64,000 nucleotides of DNA. Origin: Solwaraspora sp. WMMA2056 (GTDB lineage: Bacteria; Actinomycetota; Actinomycetes; Mycobacteriales; Micromonosporaceae). The notes beneath the pieces are model-generated. The model saw nothing but the letters and a program-made list of their open reading frames with translations, had not been told where the DNA came from and made no database searches. Positions 24,882 to 32,401 of this stretch are shown here, one piece after another. The stretch spans positions 4,092,001-4,156,000 of the forward strand of contig NZ_CP128360.1 of the NCBI RefSeq assembly GCF_030345095.1, in the 5' to 3' direction. A program made the position numbers and the translations under genes. Within the stretch, counting starts at the first letter, position 1. The number at the start of each line of letters is the position of its first letter.

Positions 24882-27149
24882 TCAGACCCCTTCTACCTGT
24901 GCGAACACCTGGTCGAAACGCTCCAGTGCGGTGTCGATCACCTCGTCGGTGTCGGCCATCGAGGTGTACATCCGGGAGCCGGCCAGGGTGATGATCCCGT
25001 GCGCGGTGTACGCCGCCCCGATCTGCTCCATCAGCCGCTTGCGGGCCTTGTTCTCCTTCAGCAGCTTGATCGGGTTGCGCATGTCCAGCAGCATCACGCC
25101 ACTGCACTCCAGGTGCACGATCGACCCCTGGTTGTACGCCACGTACGGCAGCCCGTACCTGTCGATCAACCGTTGCAGTCCCCGGGTGAGCCGGTCGCCG
25201 GCCCGTCCGGCGATCACCGGGGCGTTCGTCCGGGCCATCTCGGCGATGGCGAAGTAGCCGGCCGCGCAGGACAGCGGATTCGCCGACAGGGTGCCACCGA
25301 CCTGGATGTGCGCGCCGCTGCGCCCGTCGAGTCCGGAGCCGAAGACCGCCATCACGTCGGACCGGCCGCCGACGCCGCCGGCCATCGGGTAACCGCCGGA
25401 GACCGCCTTGCCGAACACGGTCAGATCGGGGGTGACACCGAAGTAGCCGGCCGCGCCGCCCAGGCCGGTCCGGAATCCGGTGACCACCTCGTCGAAGACG
25501 AGCAGCGCGCCGAACTCGTCGCACAGCGCGCGGACCTTGGCGTTGAAGTCGTGCGGCACCGGGCGGGTGCCGGACTCGGGGCCTAGCGGTTCGACGATCA
25601 CCGCCGCCGTGCCGCCGCGTACCCGGTTCTCGATCAGTTTGCGGCGCAGTTGGCCGAGGTCGTGCGGGAACGCCTCGCGGGTGTTGGCGGTGGCGCCGAA
25701 CGGGATGCCCTTGGCGTTCATCCGGTAGGTGCCCGGCACCCGCAGCCCGTACACCATCGTGTCGGACCAGCCGTGGTACGCGCCGCCGACCTTGATCACC
25801 ATGTGCTTGCCGGTGAAGGCGCGGGCACCGCGGACCGCCGCCATCACCGCCTCGGTGCCCGAGCCGAGCGACCGGTACATCTCCACGTGCGGCATGTACC
25901 GGTGGATGATCTCGGCGAGCTTCAGCTCGTACTCGTGGAACAGCCCGGTGACCGGCCCCGACTCCTTCACCACCGCCGCGACCTGTTCGTTGACCGGGCC
26001 GTAGTTGCTGCCCAGGATCGTCGGGCCGCCGGCCTGCAGGAAGTCGATGTAGGTGTTGCCGTCGCGGTCGGTCAGGTAGGCGCCGTCGGCCACGTCGATC
26101 GCCAACGGGAACGGGTAGTTGAAGGCCAGGTTGTGCTGCACTCCGCCAGGGATCCGCTTCTTCGCCCGGTCGGTGATCTCCTTGCTGGCCCGGCAACGGT
26201 CGTTGAAGTAGCCGAGCACATCGAGCATCGCGTCGTGACGCAGCCCGCGCAGCGGTTGGGCGACCAGGGCCTTGAGCCGGCGCATCGTGTCGTCGACGTC
26301 GAGGTACTCGGTGATCGCGTAGCCGAGTCGCGCGGACTCGCTGCCCGGTGTCTCGACGGTGGTCGTGTCGGCGGCCGGCGGGCCGGCCGCGGCGATCTCG
26401 GCCGCGGCCGCGTCGGCGCTGGGTAGCTGCTCCTCGACCGGTACCCGCACCGGCGGCACCGACTCGGTGATCTGCGCGGCGATGCGCTTCTCGTCGCTGC
26501 GCAGCTTGGTGAAGGCGATCTCCCGGATCGCCGTCGGGATGGTGTAGACCTTGCCGGCTTCGCTGGTCAGCGCCAGCAGGTAGGCGATCGAGACCTTCTC
26601 CAGCAGTGCCATGTTGAACACCGCGCGGTCCGGGTCGGTGCCCAGCGCGACGACGCCGTGGTTGGCGATGATGAACGCGTTGTCGCCGGAGGCGACCTTC
26701 TTCTGCACGTTGCGGGCGAGGAAACCGGTGCCGGACGGGGCGTAGTCGACGATCGCCACCTCCCGGCCGAGGAAGCGGACCTGCTCGTCGGTGAGCGCCG
26801 GGATCGGTTTACGCAGGAAGGCCAGGGCCGAGGCGTACGGCTGGTGGGTGTGCACGATCGCGTTGACGTCCGGGCGCTGCCGGTAGATGTTGGCGTGCAT
26901 CCCGGCCTCGATCGACGGCGCGAGGTCGCCGCCGGTGCCGTCGGGCACGTGCGTACCGTCGAAGTCGACCAGGCAGATGTCCTCCACCCGCATCCGGTCG
27001 TAGTCGTAGTTGCTCGGCGTGACCGCGTAGAGCCGGTGGCCGGGCACCCGCACCGACACGTTGCCCTCGGTGGCCTTCAGGTAGCCCCGGTCGAGCATGG
27101 TCCGGCACATGTCGACGACGTGTTGGCGGGAGGTGCGGTGCTGCGTCAC
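24882..27149 (-). CDS. Class II aldolase fused to class III aminotransferase
   Basis: 755-aa bidomain protein. Residues about 1-215 are a class II aldolase/adducin domain: 'YLKATEGNVSVRVPGH', 'TPSNYDYDRM', metal-binding His pair in 'AIVHTHQPYASAL', and 'FIIANHGVVALG'. A 60-residue Ala/Pro-rich linker follows. Residues about 300-755 are a class III (glutamate-1-semialdehyde mutase-like) PLP aminotransferase: 'RSLGSGTEAVMAAVRGARAF', 'LLVFDEVVTGFRTG' and the PLP Lys in 'FGKAVSGGYPMAGG'. GTG 27149 has GGAGG 5 nt upstream; the upstream ATG (27182) lacks a proper site. The two halves may act in sequence: aldol cleavage of a phosphorylated sugar and transamination of an aldehyde. The pathway is unknown. 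Confidence 0.87.
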   Translation of the reverse strand: MTQHRTSRQHVVDMCRTMLDRGYLKATEGNVSVRVPGHRLYAVTPSNYDYDRMRVEDICLVDFDGTHVPDGTGGDLAPSIEAGMHANIYRQRPDVNAIVHTHQPYASALAFLRKPIPALTDEQVRFLGREVAIVDYAPSGTGFLARNVQKKVASGDNAFIIANHGVVALGTDPDRAVFNMALLEKVSIAYLLALTSEAGKVYTIPTAIREIAFTKLRSDEKRIAAQITESVPPVRVPVEEQLPSADAAAAEIAAAGPPAADTTTVETPGSESARLGYAITEYLDVDDTMRRLKALVAQPLRGLRHDAMLDVLGYFNDRCRASKEITDRAKKRIPGGVQHNLAFNYPFPLAIDVADGAYLTDRDGNTYIDFLQAGGPTILGSNYGPVNEQVAAVVKESGPVTGLFHEYELKLAEIIHRYMPHVEMYRSLGSGTEAVMAAVRGARAFTGKHMVIKVGGAYHGWSDTMVYGLRVPGTYRMNAKGIPFGATANTREAFPHDLGQLRRKLIENRVRGGTAAVIVEPLGPESGTRPVPHDFNAKVRALCDEFGALLVFDEVVTGFRTGLGGAAGYFGVTPDLTVFGKAVSGGYPMAGGVGGRSDVMAVFGSGLDGRSGAHIQVGGTLSANPLSCAAGYFAIAEMARTNAPVIAGRAGDRLTRGLQRLIDRYGLPYVAYNQGSIVHLECSGVMLLDMRNPIKLLKENKARKRLMEQIGAAYTAHGIITLAGSRMYTSMADTDEVIDTALERFDQVFAQVEGV

Positions 27150-27241
27150 GGTGGCCTCCGGGTTCGCGGTGTCGTCCTTCATCCTCGCCTGGAACCGGCG
27201 GCGGACCACCGTCGCGCCGGCAGCACGATCGGCCCGGCGTT

Positions 27242-27258
27242 TTGTCACTGTGTGACAA
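27242..27258. promoter_or_regulatory. Operator-like inverted repeat TTGTCAC-N3-GTGACAA
   Basis: Perfect 7-bp inverted repeat with a 3-nt spacer in the 193-nt region between the divergent aldolase-aminotransferase and PucR genes. A second imperfect copy lies at 27317-27333. Likely the binding site of the adjacent PucR-type regulator (inference). Confidence 0.72.
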
Positions 27259-27316
27259 TCAGTCGGGATCCGTCGGCCGGTTCGCGTCGGTCGGTACTGG
27301 CAACGCGCCCCGGCTG

Positions 27317-27333
27317 TTGTCACCGGATGACAG
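27317..27333. promoter_or_regulatory. Second, imperfect TTGTCAC-N3-ATGACAG operator copy
   Basis: Same architecture as the site at 27242-27258 with one arm changed (ATGACAG). It lies 10 nt upstream of the GTG start of the PucR gene, where binding would block its own expression. The two centres are 75 bp apart, about seven helical turns. Confidence 0.6.
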
Positions 27334-27342
27334 GATGACGGC

Positions 27343-28518
27343 GTGCAGGCAGCGGCAGTCACGGCGACGCCCTGGCGGCGGCTGCCGTCCGAGCTGTCCG
27401 GTGCGCTGTGGGCGCGACTACCGGTGCTGGCCACCACCGTCGCCGCGGCGGTCACCGACCTGACCCCGGGGTTCGCCGGTGCCACTGACGCCAAGTTCCG
27501 CGCCGACGTACGCACTGCCGTCGACGTGGCGCTGAATCACTTCCTCGACCTGATCGGCACCGCCGACCCGGCCCTGCCACCCGGGGTGCGGCAGGTCTTC
27601 GTCGCCCTCGGCGCGGCGGAGGCCCGCGAGCAGCGGGGCCCGGAATCCCTGCTCGCAGCCCTGCGGGTGGCGTCCCGGCTGCTGCTGCGCGAGCTCGGTA
27701 CGGCCCTCGCCGAGGTGCGACCCCTCGACGTGGCGGCGCTGGTCGACGCCGCCGACGCGGTCACCGGGTACGTCGACGAACTGGCGGCGGCCAGCACCGA
27801 AGGGTTCGCCCGGCAGGTCCGCGAACAGTCCGGCGAAGGGGACCGGCTGCGCCGCCGGCTCGCCGACGTTCTGCTCGCCGGAGGTACGGCGCCGCCGGTG
27901 GTGACGGCCGCCGCGCACCGCGCCGGCTGGCCGGACCTCGACATCGTCGTCCCGGTCGTCCTGCCGGCCCGGCACGCCCGCGACGCGCGGTTCCGCTTCG
28001 GTGCCGACGGGATCGTGGTCGAACGCGGTCGGGATGCCGTGGTGCTGCTGCGCGCCGGTACCCGTACCGGGCGCCCGGAGCTGGCCGACACCCTGCGGGG
28101 GCGCGGGGCGGCCGTCGGCCCGGCGCTGCCGTGGCAACAGGTGCCGCAGGCGGTACGACTGGCCGAACTCGCCGCGACGGTCGCCGGCACCGATCCGGTG
28201 GACGTCGTGTTCGTCGAGGACCACCTCACCGCGCTGGCGATCGGCGGTCAGCCGGACGCGTTGACGGTGCTCACCGCCCGCCGGCTGGCACCGTTGGCGG
28301 CCCTGCCGGTCGACCAGCGCGCCGAGCTGCTGCGGACCCTGCACAGCTGGCTGCGGCACTGGGGCGCCCGCCGGGCCGTGGCCGCGGAGCTGTTCGTGCA
28401 TCCGCAGACGGTCAGCTACCGGGTCAAGCGGTTACGGGAGCTGCTCGGCGACGACCTGGACGACCCGGACCGCCGGTTCGAGTGGCTGCTGGTGATGGCG
28501 GCCGGGGAGGTGGGCTGA
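27343..28518 (+). CDS. PucR-family transcriptional regulator
   Basis: 391-aa regulator. The C-terminal helix-turn-helix is of the PucR/CdaR HTH_30 type: 'AVAAELFVHPQTVSYRVKRL' then 'RELLGDDLDDPDRRFEWLL'. A GGDEF-like/CdaR central region precedes it and an N-terminal Ala/Leu-rich helical domain is visible. GTG 27343 follows AGGA about 8 nt upstream. Divergent from the aldolase-aminotransferase/FGGY kinase operon, which it probably controls. Paired operator-like repeats lie between them. Confidence 0.83.
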   Translation: MQAAAVTATPWRRLPSELSGALWARLPVLATTVAAAVTDLTPGFAGATDAKFRADVRTAVDVALNHFLDLIGTADPALPPGVRQVFVALGAAEAREQRGPESLLAALRVASRLLLRELGTALAEVRPLDVAALVDAADAVTGYVDELAAASTEGFARQVREQSGEGDRLRRRLADVLLAGGTAPPVVTAAAHRAGWPDLDIVVPVVLPARHARDARFRFGADGIVVERGRDAVVLLRAGTRTGRPELADTLRGRGAAVGPALPWQQVPQAVRLAELAATVAGTDPVDVVFVEDHLTALAIGGQPDALTVLTARRLAPLAALPVDQRAELLRTLHSWLRHWGARRAVAAELFVHPQTVSYRVKRLRELLGDDLDDPDRRFEWLLVMAAGEVG

Positions 28519-28557
28519 GCCGCCGACACCGCCGGTGCCGGAGCGGGGACCCGGCCG

Positions 28558-29858
28558 TCACTGGTACCGCCGGCGACGCCAGGCGGACTCGCGTGCCTCG
28601 TGGGTCATCCGTTCGCGCAGCGACGCCTCCCGTAGTTGTCGCCGGGAGCCGCGCAGCAGCACGAACTCCACACCGACCAGCGCGACGCAGACCGCGCCGA
28701 GCAGGCCCAGCCCCAGCAGGGCGGGGACCCGGACCGCGACCCCGACCACGGTACCCAGGGTGGCGATCGCGGCGACACGGGTGAGGGTCACCGTGCCCAG
28801 TGTCCGTAACTGGAAGCCGAGGTGCGCGAGGAGGAACACGGCGACCCCGCCGTAGGCCAGCGGCATCGCCGGGCCACCCAGTGGTGCGCCGAGGTCGACC
28901 TCGGCGGTGCCGAGGTGGTGCAGTACCTCCTCCAGCCCGAGTGCGGTCAGGATCAGCCCGGCGATCATCGGCAGGTGCAGGTAGACGTACGCGTCGCGGG
29001 CCAGGGCGGTACGGCTGCGGGACGCGGCGGCGTGGAACACCTGCAGCGCGGCCGGCGCCACCAGGTCGAAGTACGCCCACCACAGGGCGGCGGTGATCGC
29101 CACCGCGATGCCGGCACCGGCCACGGCCGGCCAGGTGACCGGCCGGTCGATCAGGTCACTGCCGACGCCGACCGAGATGATCAGCTCACCGAGCGCGATC
29201 ATCAGGATCAGTTCGAACCGTTCCACCCAGTGGTTCGCCGACAGCACCGACCACCCGGAGCTCGCCAGGGTGTAGCCGGCGGGTACTCGACAACCAGCGC
29301 GGCGATCCAGCAGCCGACCTGCCAACCGAACGTGACTCCTGCCGGCTGACCCAGGTACGGCACGAGACCCGCAGCGACCAGCAGGACCGTGGCGACCGCC
29401 GGCGGTACGGCCAGGGAGCTCAGCCGGGGGTGCCCGGCCGGTTCGGCGGCCGACGCCACCCGGTAGAGCGCCACGTGCAGTCCCCGGATCGCCAGGTAGC
29501 ACCCGGCGATGAGCAGCGGTCCGGGCAGCCCACCGGGCTGGTCGCTGAACGCCTGGGGGAGGGTCAGCGCGGCGACGAAGACCGCCGCCATCGCCACGAA
29601 CATCACCGGTGGTGCGACGCCTTCGCCGAGCCGGATCCGGTTCGCCAGCACCATGTGCGAGCACCAGGCCCACCACAGCAACGCGAGCAGGAGCATTCCC
29701 GCGACGAGACCGTGTCCGGTGAGCTCACCGGCGGTCACCCGGGTGATGTTGTAGAACGCGAAGACGAAGACGAGGTCGAAGAAGATCTCCAACCGGTCGA
29801 CGCGGGCGCCCGGCCGGATCAGGTGCAGGCCGCCCCGTACCGTCTGGATCTGCTTCAT
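28558..29858 (-). pseudogene. Low temperature requirement A (LtrA)-like membrane protein, frame-shifted
   Basis: Multi-helix membrane protein of the LtrA family, split over two frames. From ATG 29858 the N-terminal half is typical ('RVDRLEIFFDLVFVFAFYN', 'LWWAWCSHMVLANRI'), but the frame degenerates after 'AALVVEYP' and stops at 29208. The continuing family sequence ('AGYTLASSGWSVLSANHW', 'VERFELILMIALGE', 'ALWWAYFDLVAP') is in another frame that runs to TGA 28558-28560. One extra C in the run at about 29279-29283 (minus strand TACCCGCC) would join them into a protein of about 430 aa. It could be a genuine lesion or a sequencing error. Its ribosome site lies inside a 52-nt palindrome. Confidence 0.8.
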
Positions 29859-29861
29859 GCC

Positions 29862-29913
29862 GCCTTCGTCGGCGTCCCCTACCGTCGCGACGGCAGGGGA
29901 CGCCGACGAAGGC
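29862..29913. promoter_or_regulatory. 52-bp near-perfect palindrome covering the ltrA ribosome-binding site
   Basis: Arms 29862-29880 and 29895-29913 are exact 19-bp inverse complements (left arm GCCTTCGTCGGCGTCCCCT). The central 14 nt contain a 12-bp palindrome CCGTCGCGACGG. Only one base pair is mismatched over the whole element. It ends 3 nt before the ltrA ATG, and the presumed Shine-Dalgarno GAAGG lies in the stem. It could act as a translational block, as a terminator of the upstream redoxin transcript, or as a protein-binding site. Confidence 0.8.
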
Positions 29914-29985
29914 CCTGGTCGGTCTGGTCCGTGCGCGCCGAGCCTAGCCGGGTGCCCGGCCGATGACCGGGGGTTCGCCGTCGGT

Positions 29986-30816
29986 TCAGCCCAGTACGGC
30001 GACGGCGCTGGCGGCCAGGCCCACCGAGGCCACCAGCAGCGCTGCGGCCGGACCCCGGGCGTCGGGCGGTAGCGCGCCGAACAGCCGGGACAACCGACCC
30101 AGGATGGCCAGCGGCGCAGCGGCGAGCCACACGTCCCGTTCGACCTGACCGCCGGCGAACCGGACGACGCCGGGCAGGTGTCCGACGGCGCGCAGCAGGG
30201 GGCCGACCATCCGGTTGCCGTACGGCGTCGGTGGTTCCTCGCCGACGGCGACGGCGGCGAGCGCGGCACGCAGCCCCCGCTCGTCGTTGGCCCAGTGTGC
30301 CCGGTACCGGATCGTCGCGTCGGAGCGGATCAGGTAGGCCGAGTTCGGTTTGGGAGTGAGCGCCCGGTGCAGGGTGCCGTCAATGTCGTCCACCGCCACC
30401 TCGAACGGCAGCTCATGGTGGCGGCGCAGTTCCTCGGCGTGTGCCCACTTGACGTCGAAGGTCTGCGGCTGGGGGTACCGCTGTCCGGGATGGGCCTCCC
30501 TGGTGTTGACCAGGACGAAGCGCACCTGGGTACCGAACTCGGCGTGCAGCCGCCGTAGCGCCGGCCCGGCGCTCTCGGTGACCGGGCAGGTACGGGAGCC
30601 GAAGATCAGCAGGACCGGTCGGTCGCCGAGTGCGTCGCTGCGGAACCGGCCGCCGTCGAGCGTGGCCAGGTCGAAGTCGGGCAGCCGGTTGCCGGGCCCG
30701 GGCGCGGTACGGCCGAAGGTCAGGTCGTCGAGCAGCAGCGGCAGCCGGAACCGGTCGAAGCGGTACGCGGTGCCGTGGGCCGTCGCCGTGCGGTGCCGTG
30801 GGTCGGTGGTCGACAC
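29986..30816 (-). CDS. Iodothyronine deiodinase-like thioredoxin-fold protein
   Basis: 276-aa protein. The core (about residues 45-185) is a peroxiredoxin/deiodinase fold: 'RPVLLIFGSRTCPVTESA' holds a Cys where vertebrate deiodinases have selenocysteine, followed by 'VRFVLVNTREAHPGQRYP' (the deiodinase 'REAHP' block) and 'FEVAVDDIDGTLHRAL' plus 'KPNSAYLIRSDATIRYRAHW'. A C-terminal part of about 80 aa is mostly hydrophobic and may be membrane associated. GTG 30816 has AAGGAG 7 nt upstream. A TetR operator sits 20 bp upstream of the start. Bacterial members have unknown redox substrates. Confidence 0.78.
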   Translation of the reverse strand: MSTTDPRHRTATAHGTAYRFDRFRLPLLLDDLTFGRTAPGPGNRLPDFDLATLDGGRFRSDALGDRPVLLIFGSRTCPVTESAGPALRRLHAEFGTQVRFVLVNTREAHPGQRYPQPQTFDVKWAHAEELRRHHELPFEVAVDDIDGTLHRALTPKPNSAYLIRSDATIRYRAHWANDERGLRAALAAVAVGEEPPTPYGNRMVGPLLRAVGHLPGVVRFAGGQVERDVWLAAAPLAILGRLSRLFGALPPDARGPAAALLVASVGLAASAVAVLG

Positions 30817-30835
30817 GGTGGTTCTCCTTGAGTAG

Positions 30836-30851
30836 TTGACTGATTGGTCAA
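30836..30851. promoter_or_regulatory. TetR-type operator in the redoxin promoter
   Basis: TTGACT-GATT-GGTCAA, one mismatch from the TTGACC-N4-GGTCAA palindromes found at 31527-31575. It lies 20 bp upstream of the deiodinase-like gene's start, in the 104-nt gap after the TetR gene. Confidence 0.75.
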
Positions 30852-30920
30852 ATCGATGGGCACGGTGCTGCGCCGGCCGGGCCGGAGAGCGGACACCCCC
30901 GGCGGCCGTCCCGGTGCGGC

Positions 30921-31511
30921 TCAGGCTGGCGGGTCGAGCAGCATCCGCACCCCGGACCGCATCTGGTCCACCAGCCCTGGCCGGTCGTACGCCTTGGCCA
31001 GCAGGGCCACCCCCTGCAGGTAGGCCAGCACCCGCAGGGCGGCCTCGCCCGGATCCGTCGCCCGGGACAGGTCGCCGTGTCGGCGTGCCTCGTCGATGGC
31101 GGCGGTGAAGTACCGGGCCCAGGCATCGAGGATGCCGGTCAGCCGCTGCCCCGCCTCGCCGTGCCCGGCGAGCTCGGCGGCGAGATTGCCCAACGGGCAA
31201 CCCGGCGTGGCGCCCATCTGCTCACGGGTCATCGCGAGCAGGCTGCCGAAAGCGTGTACGAACCGGTCGATGCGTGCCAGCGGGGCGACGTCGTCGCGGA
31301 AGGCCTCCGCCAGCATCGCGTCCATCAGCACCCAGTTGGCGTCCACGACGGCCAGGCCGAGTGCCTCCTTGGACGGGAAGAAGTGGTAGAGACTGCCCCG
31401 GTGCACGCCCGCCGTACTGCAGACGTCCTCGATGCTGACCGCCGCGTACGACGAGCGGTGCACCAGTTCGCGGGCCACCGTGACGAGCCGCTGCCGGGTG
31501 TCCGATGCCAT
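30921..31511 (-). CDS. TetR/AcrR family transcriptional regulator
   Basis: 196-aa repressor. N-terminal HTH: 'TRQRLVTVARELVHRSSYAA' then 'VSIEDVCSTAGVHRGSLYHF' and 'FPSKEAL', the canonical TetR recognition helix. The C-terminal ligand/dimer domain has two cysteines or fewer and no recognised ligand motif. ATG 31511 is the start nearest the HTH. Two perfect TTGACC-N4-GGTCAA sites lie 16-64 bp upstream of its start, and a third lies in front of the downstream redoxin gene, so it likely represses itself and that gene (inference). Confidence 0.88.
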   Translation of the reverse strand: MASDTRQRLVTVARELVHRSSYAAVSIEDVCSTAGVHRGSLYHFFPSKEALGLAVVDANWVLMDAMLAEAFRDDVAPLARIDRFVHAFGSLLAMTREQMGATPGCPLGNLAAELAGHGEAGQRLTGILDAWARYFTAAIDEARRHGDLSRATDPGEAALRVLAYLQGVALLAKAYDRPGLVDQMRSGVRMLLDPPA

Positions 31512-31526
31512 CGCCGATCCTCTCGT

Positions 31527-31544
31527 CTTGACCTTCCGGTCAAG
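31527..31544. promoter_or_regulatory. TetR operator 1 (CTTGACC-TTCC-GGTCAAG)
   Basis: Perfect 7-bp inverted repeat with a 4-nt spacer, 16 bp upstream of the tetR start. Shares the TTGACC-N4-GGTCAA core with two other sites. Confidence 0.82.
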
Positions 31545-31557
31545 ACAGTAGCGCGGA

Positions 31558-31575
31558 GTTGACCGAACGGTCAAC
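31558..31575. promoter_or_regulatory. TetR operator 2 (GTTGACC-GAAC-GGTCAAC)
   Basis: Perfect 7-bp inverted repeat, centre 31 bp from operator 1 (three helical turns). It lies between tetR and the divergent response-regulator gene, so it could also affect the latter. Confidence 0.82.
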
Positions 31576-31663
31576 AAGAGCGGATGTCGCCGCCGGACCG
31601 CGCACAGCTGATACACAGGGATCGGAAAGTGCCGGCACAGGCACCACCTGGATGATCGGAACC

Positions 31664-32401
31664 ATGACGATGGCGAGAACGCAGGGCCGTACCGCCTTGC
31701 GGCGGGCCGACGGCAGCCCGGTGCGGGTGCTGGTGGTCGACGACGAGCCCACCCTGGCCGAGCTGCTGTCGATGGCCCTGCGGTACGAGGGCTGGGAGGT
31801 GCGCAGCGTCGGTGACGGCACCGGCGCGGTCCGGACCGCACGCGAGTTCCGCCCCGACGCCGTCGTACTCGACGTCATGCTGCCCGACATCGACGGCCTG
31901 GAAGTGCTGCGGCGGCTGCGCGCCGACGCCCCCGAGGTACCCGTGCTGTTCCTCACCGCCAAGGACGCCGTCGAGGACCGGATCACCGGGCTGACCGCCG
32001 GCGGCGACGACTACGTCACCAAACCGTTCAGCCTGGAGGAGGTCGTCGCCCGGCTGCGCGGCCTGCTGCGCCGTACCGCCGGGGTCGGGTCGCGGCCGGA
32101 CGCCCTCCTCGCCGTCGGCGACCTCACCCTCGACGAGGACAGCCATGAGGTACGCCGGGCCGGCGAATCGATCACGCTGACCGCCACCGAGTTCGAGCTC
32201 CTGCGCTACCTGATGCGCAACCCACGCCGGGTGCTGAGCAAGGCCCAGATCCTCGACCGGGTGTGGAACTACGACTTCGGCGGCCAGGCCAACGTCGTCG
32301 AGCTGTACATCTCGTACCTGCGGAAGAAGATCGACGCAGGCCGTCCGCCGATGATCCACACCATGCGCGGCGCGGGCTATGTCCTCAAGCCCGCCGACTG
32401 A
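31664..32401 (+). CDS. OmpR/PhoB-family response regulator
   Basis: About 245 aa. Receiver domain with acidic pocket 'LVVDDEP', phospho-acceptor Asp in 'AVVLDVMLPDIDG', Thr in 'LFLTAKD' and the conserved Lys in 'DDYVTKPFSLEE'. The C-terminal winged helix shows 'LTATEFELLRYLMRNPRRVL' and 'VVELYISYLRKKID'. The start is uncertain: in-frame ATGs at 31652, 31664 and 31670; 31664 has GGA at suitable spacing. The 3' end overlaps the histidine kinase by 23 nt, so the pair is co-translated. Confidence 0.9.
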   Translation: MTMARTQGRTALRRADGSPVRVLVVDDEPTLAELLSMALRYEGWEVRSVGDGTGAVRTAREFRPDAVVLDVMLPDIDGLEVLRRLRADAPEVPVLFLTAKDAVEDRITGLTAGGDDYVTKPFSLEEVVARLRGLLRRTAGVGSRPDALLAVGDLTLDEDSHEVRRAGESITLTATEFELLRYLMRNPRRVLSKAQILDRVWNYDFGGQANVVELYISYLRKKIDAGRPPMIHTMRGAGYVLKPAD

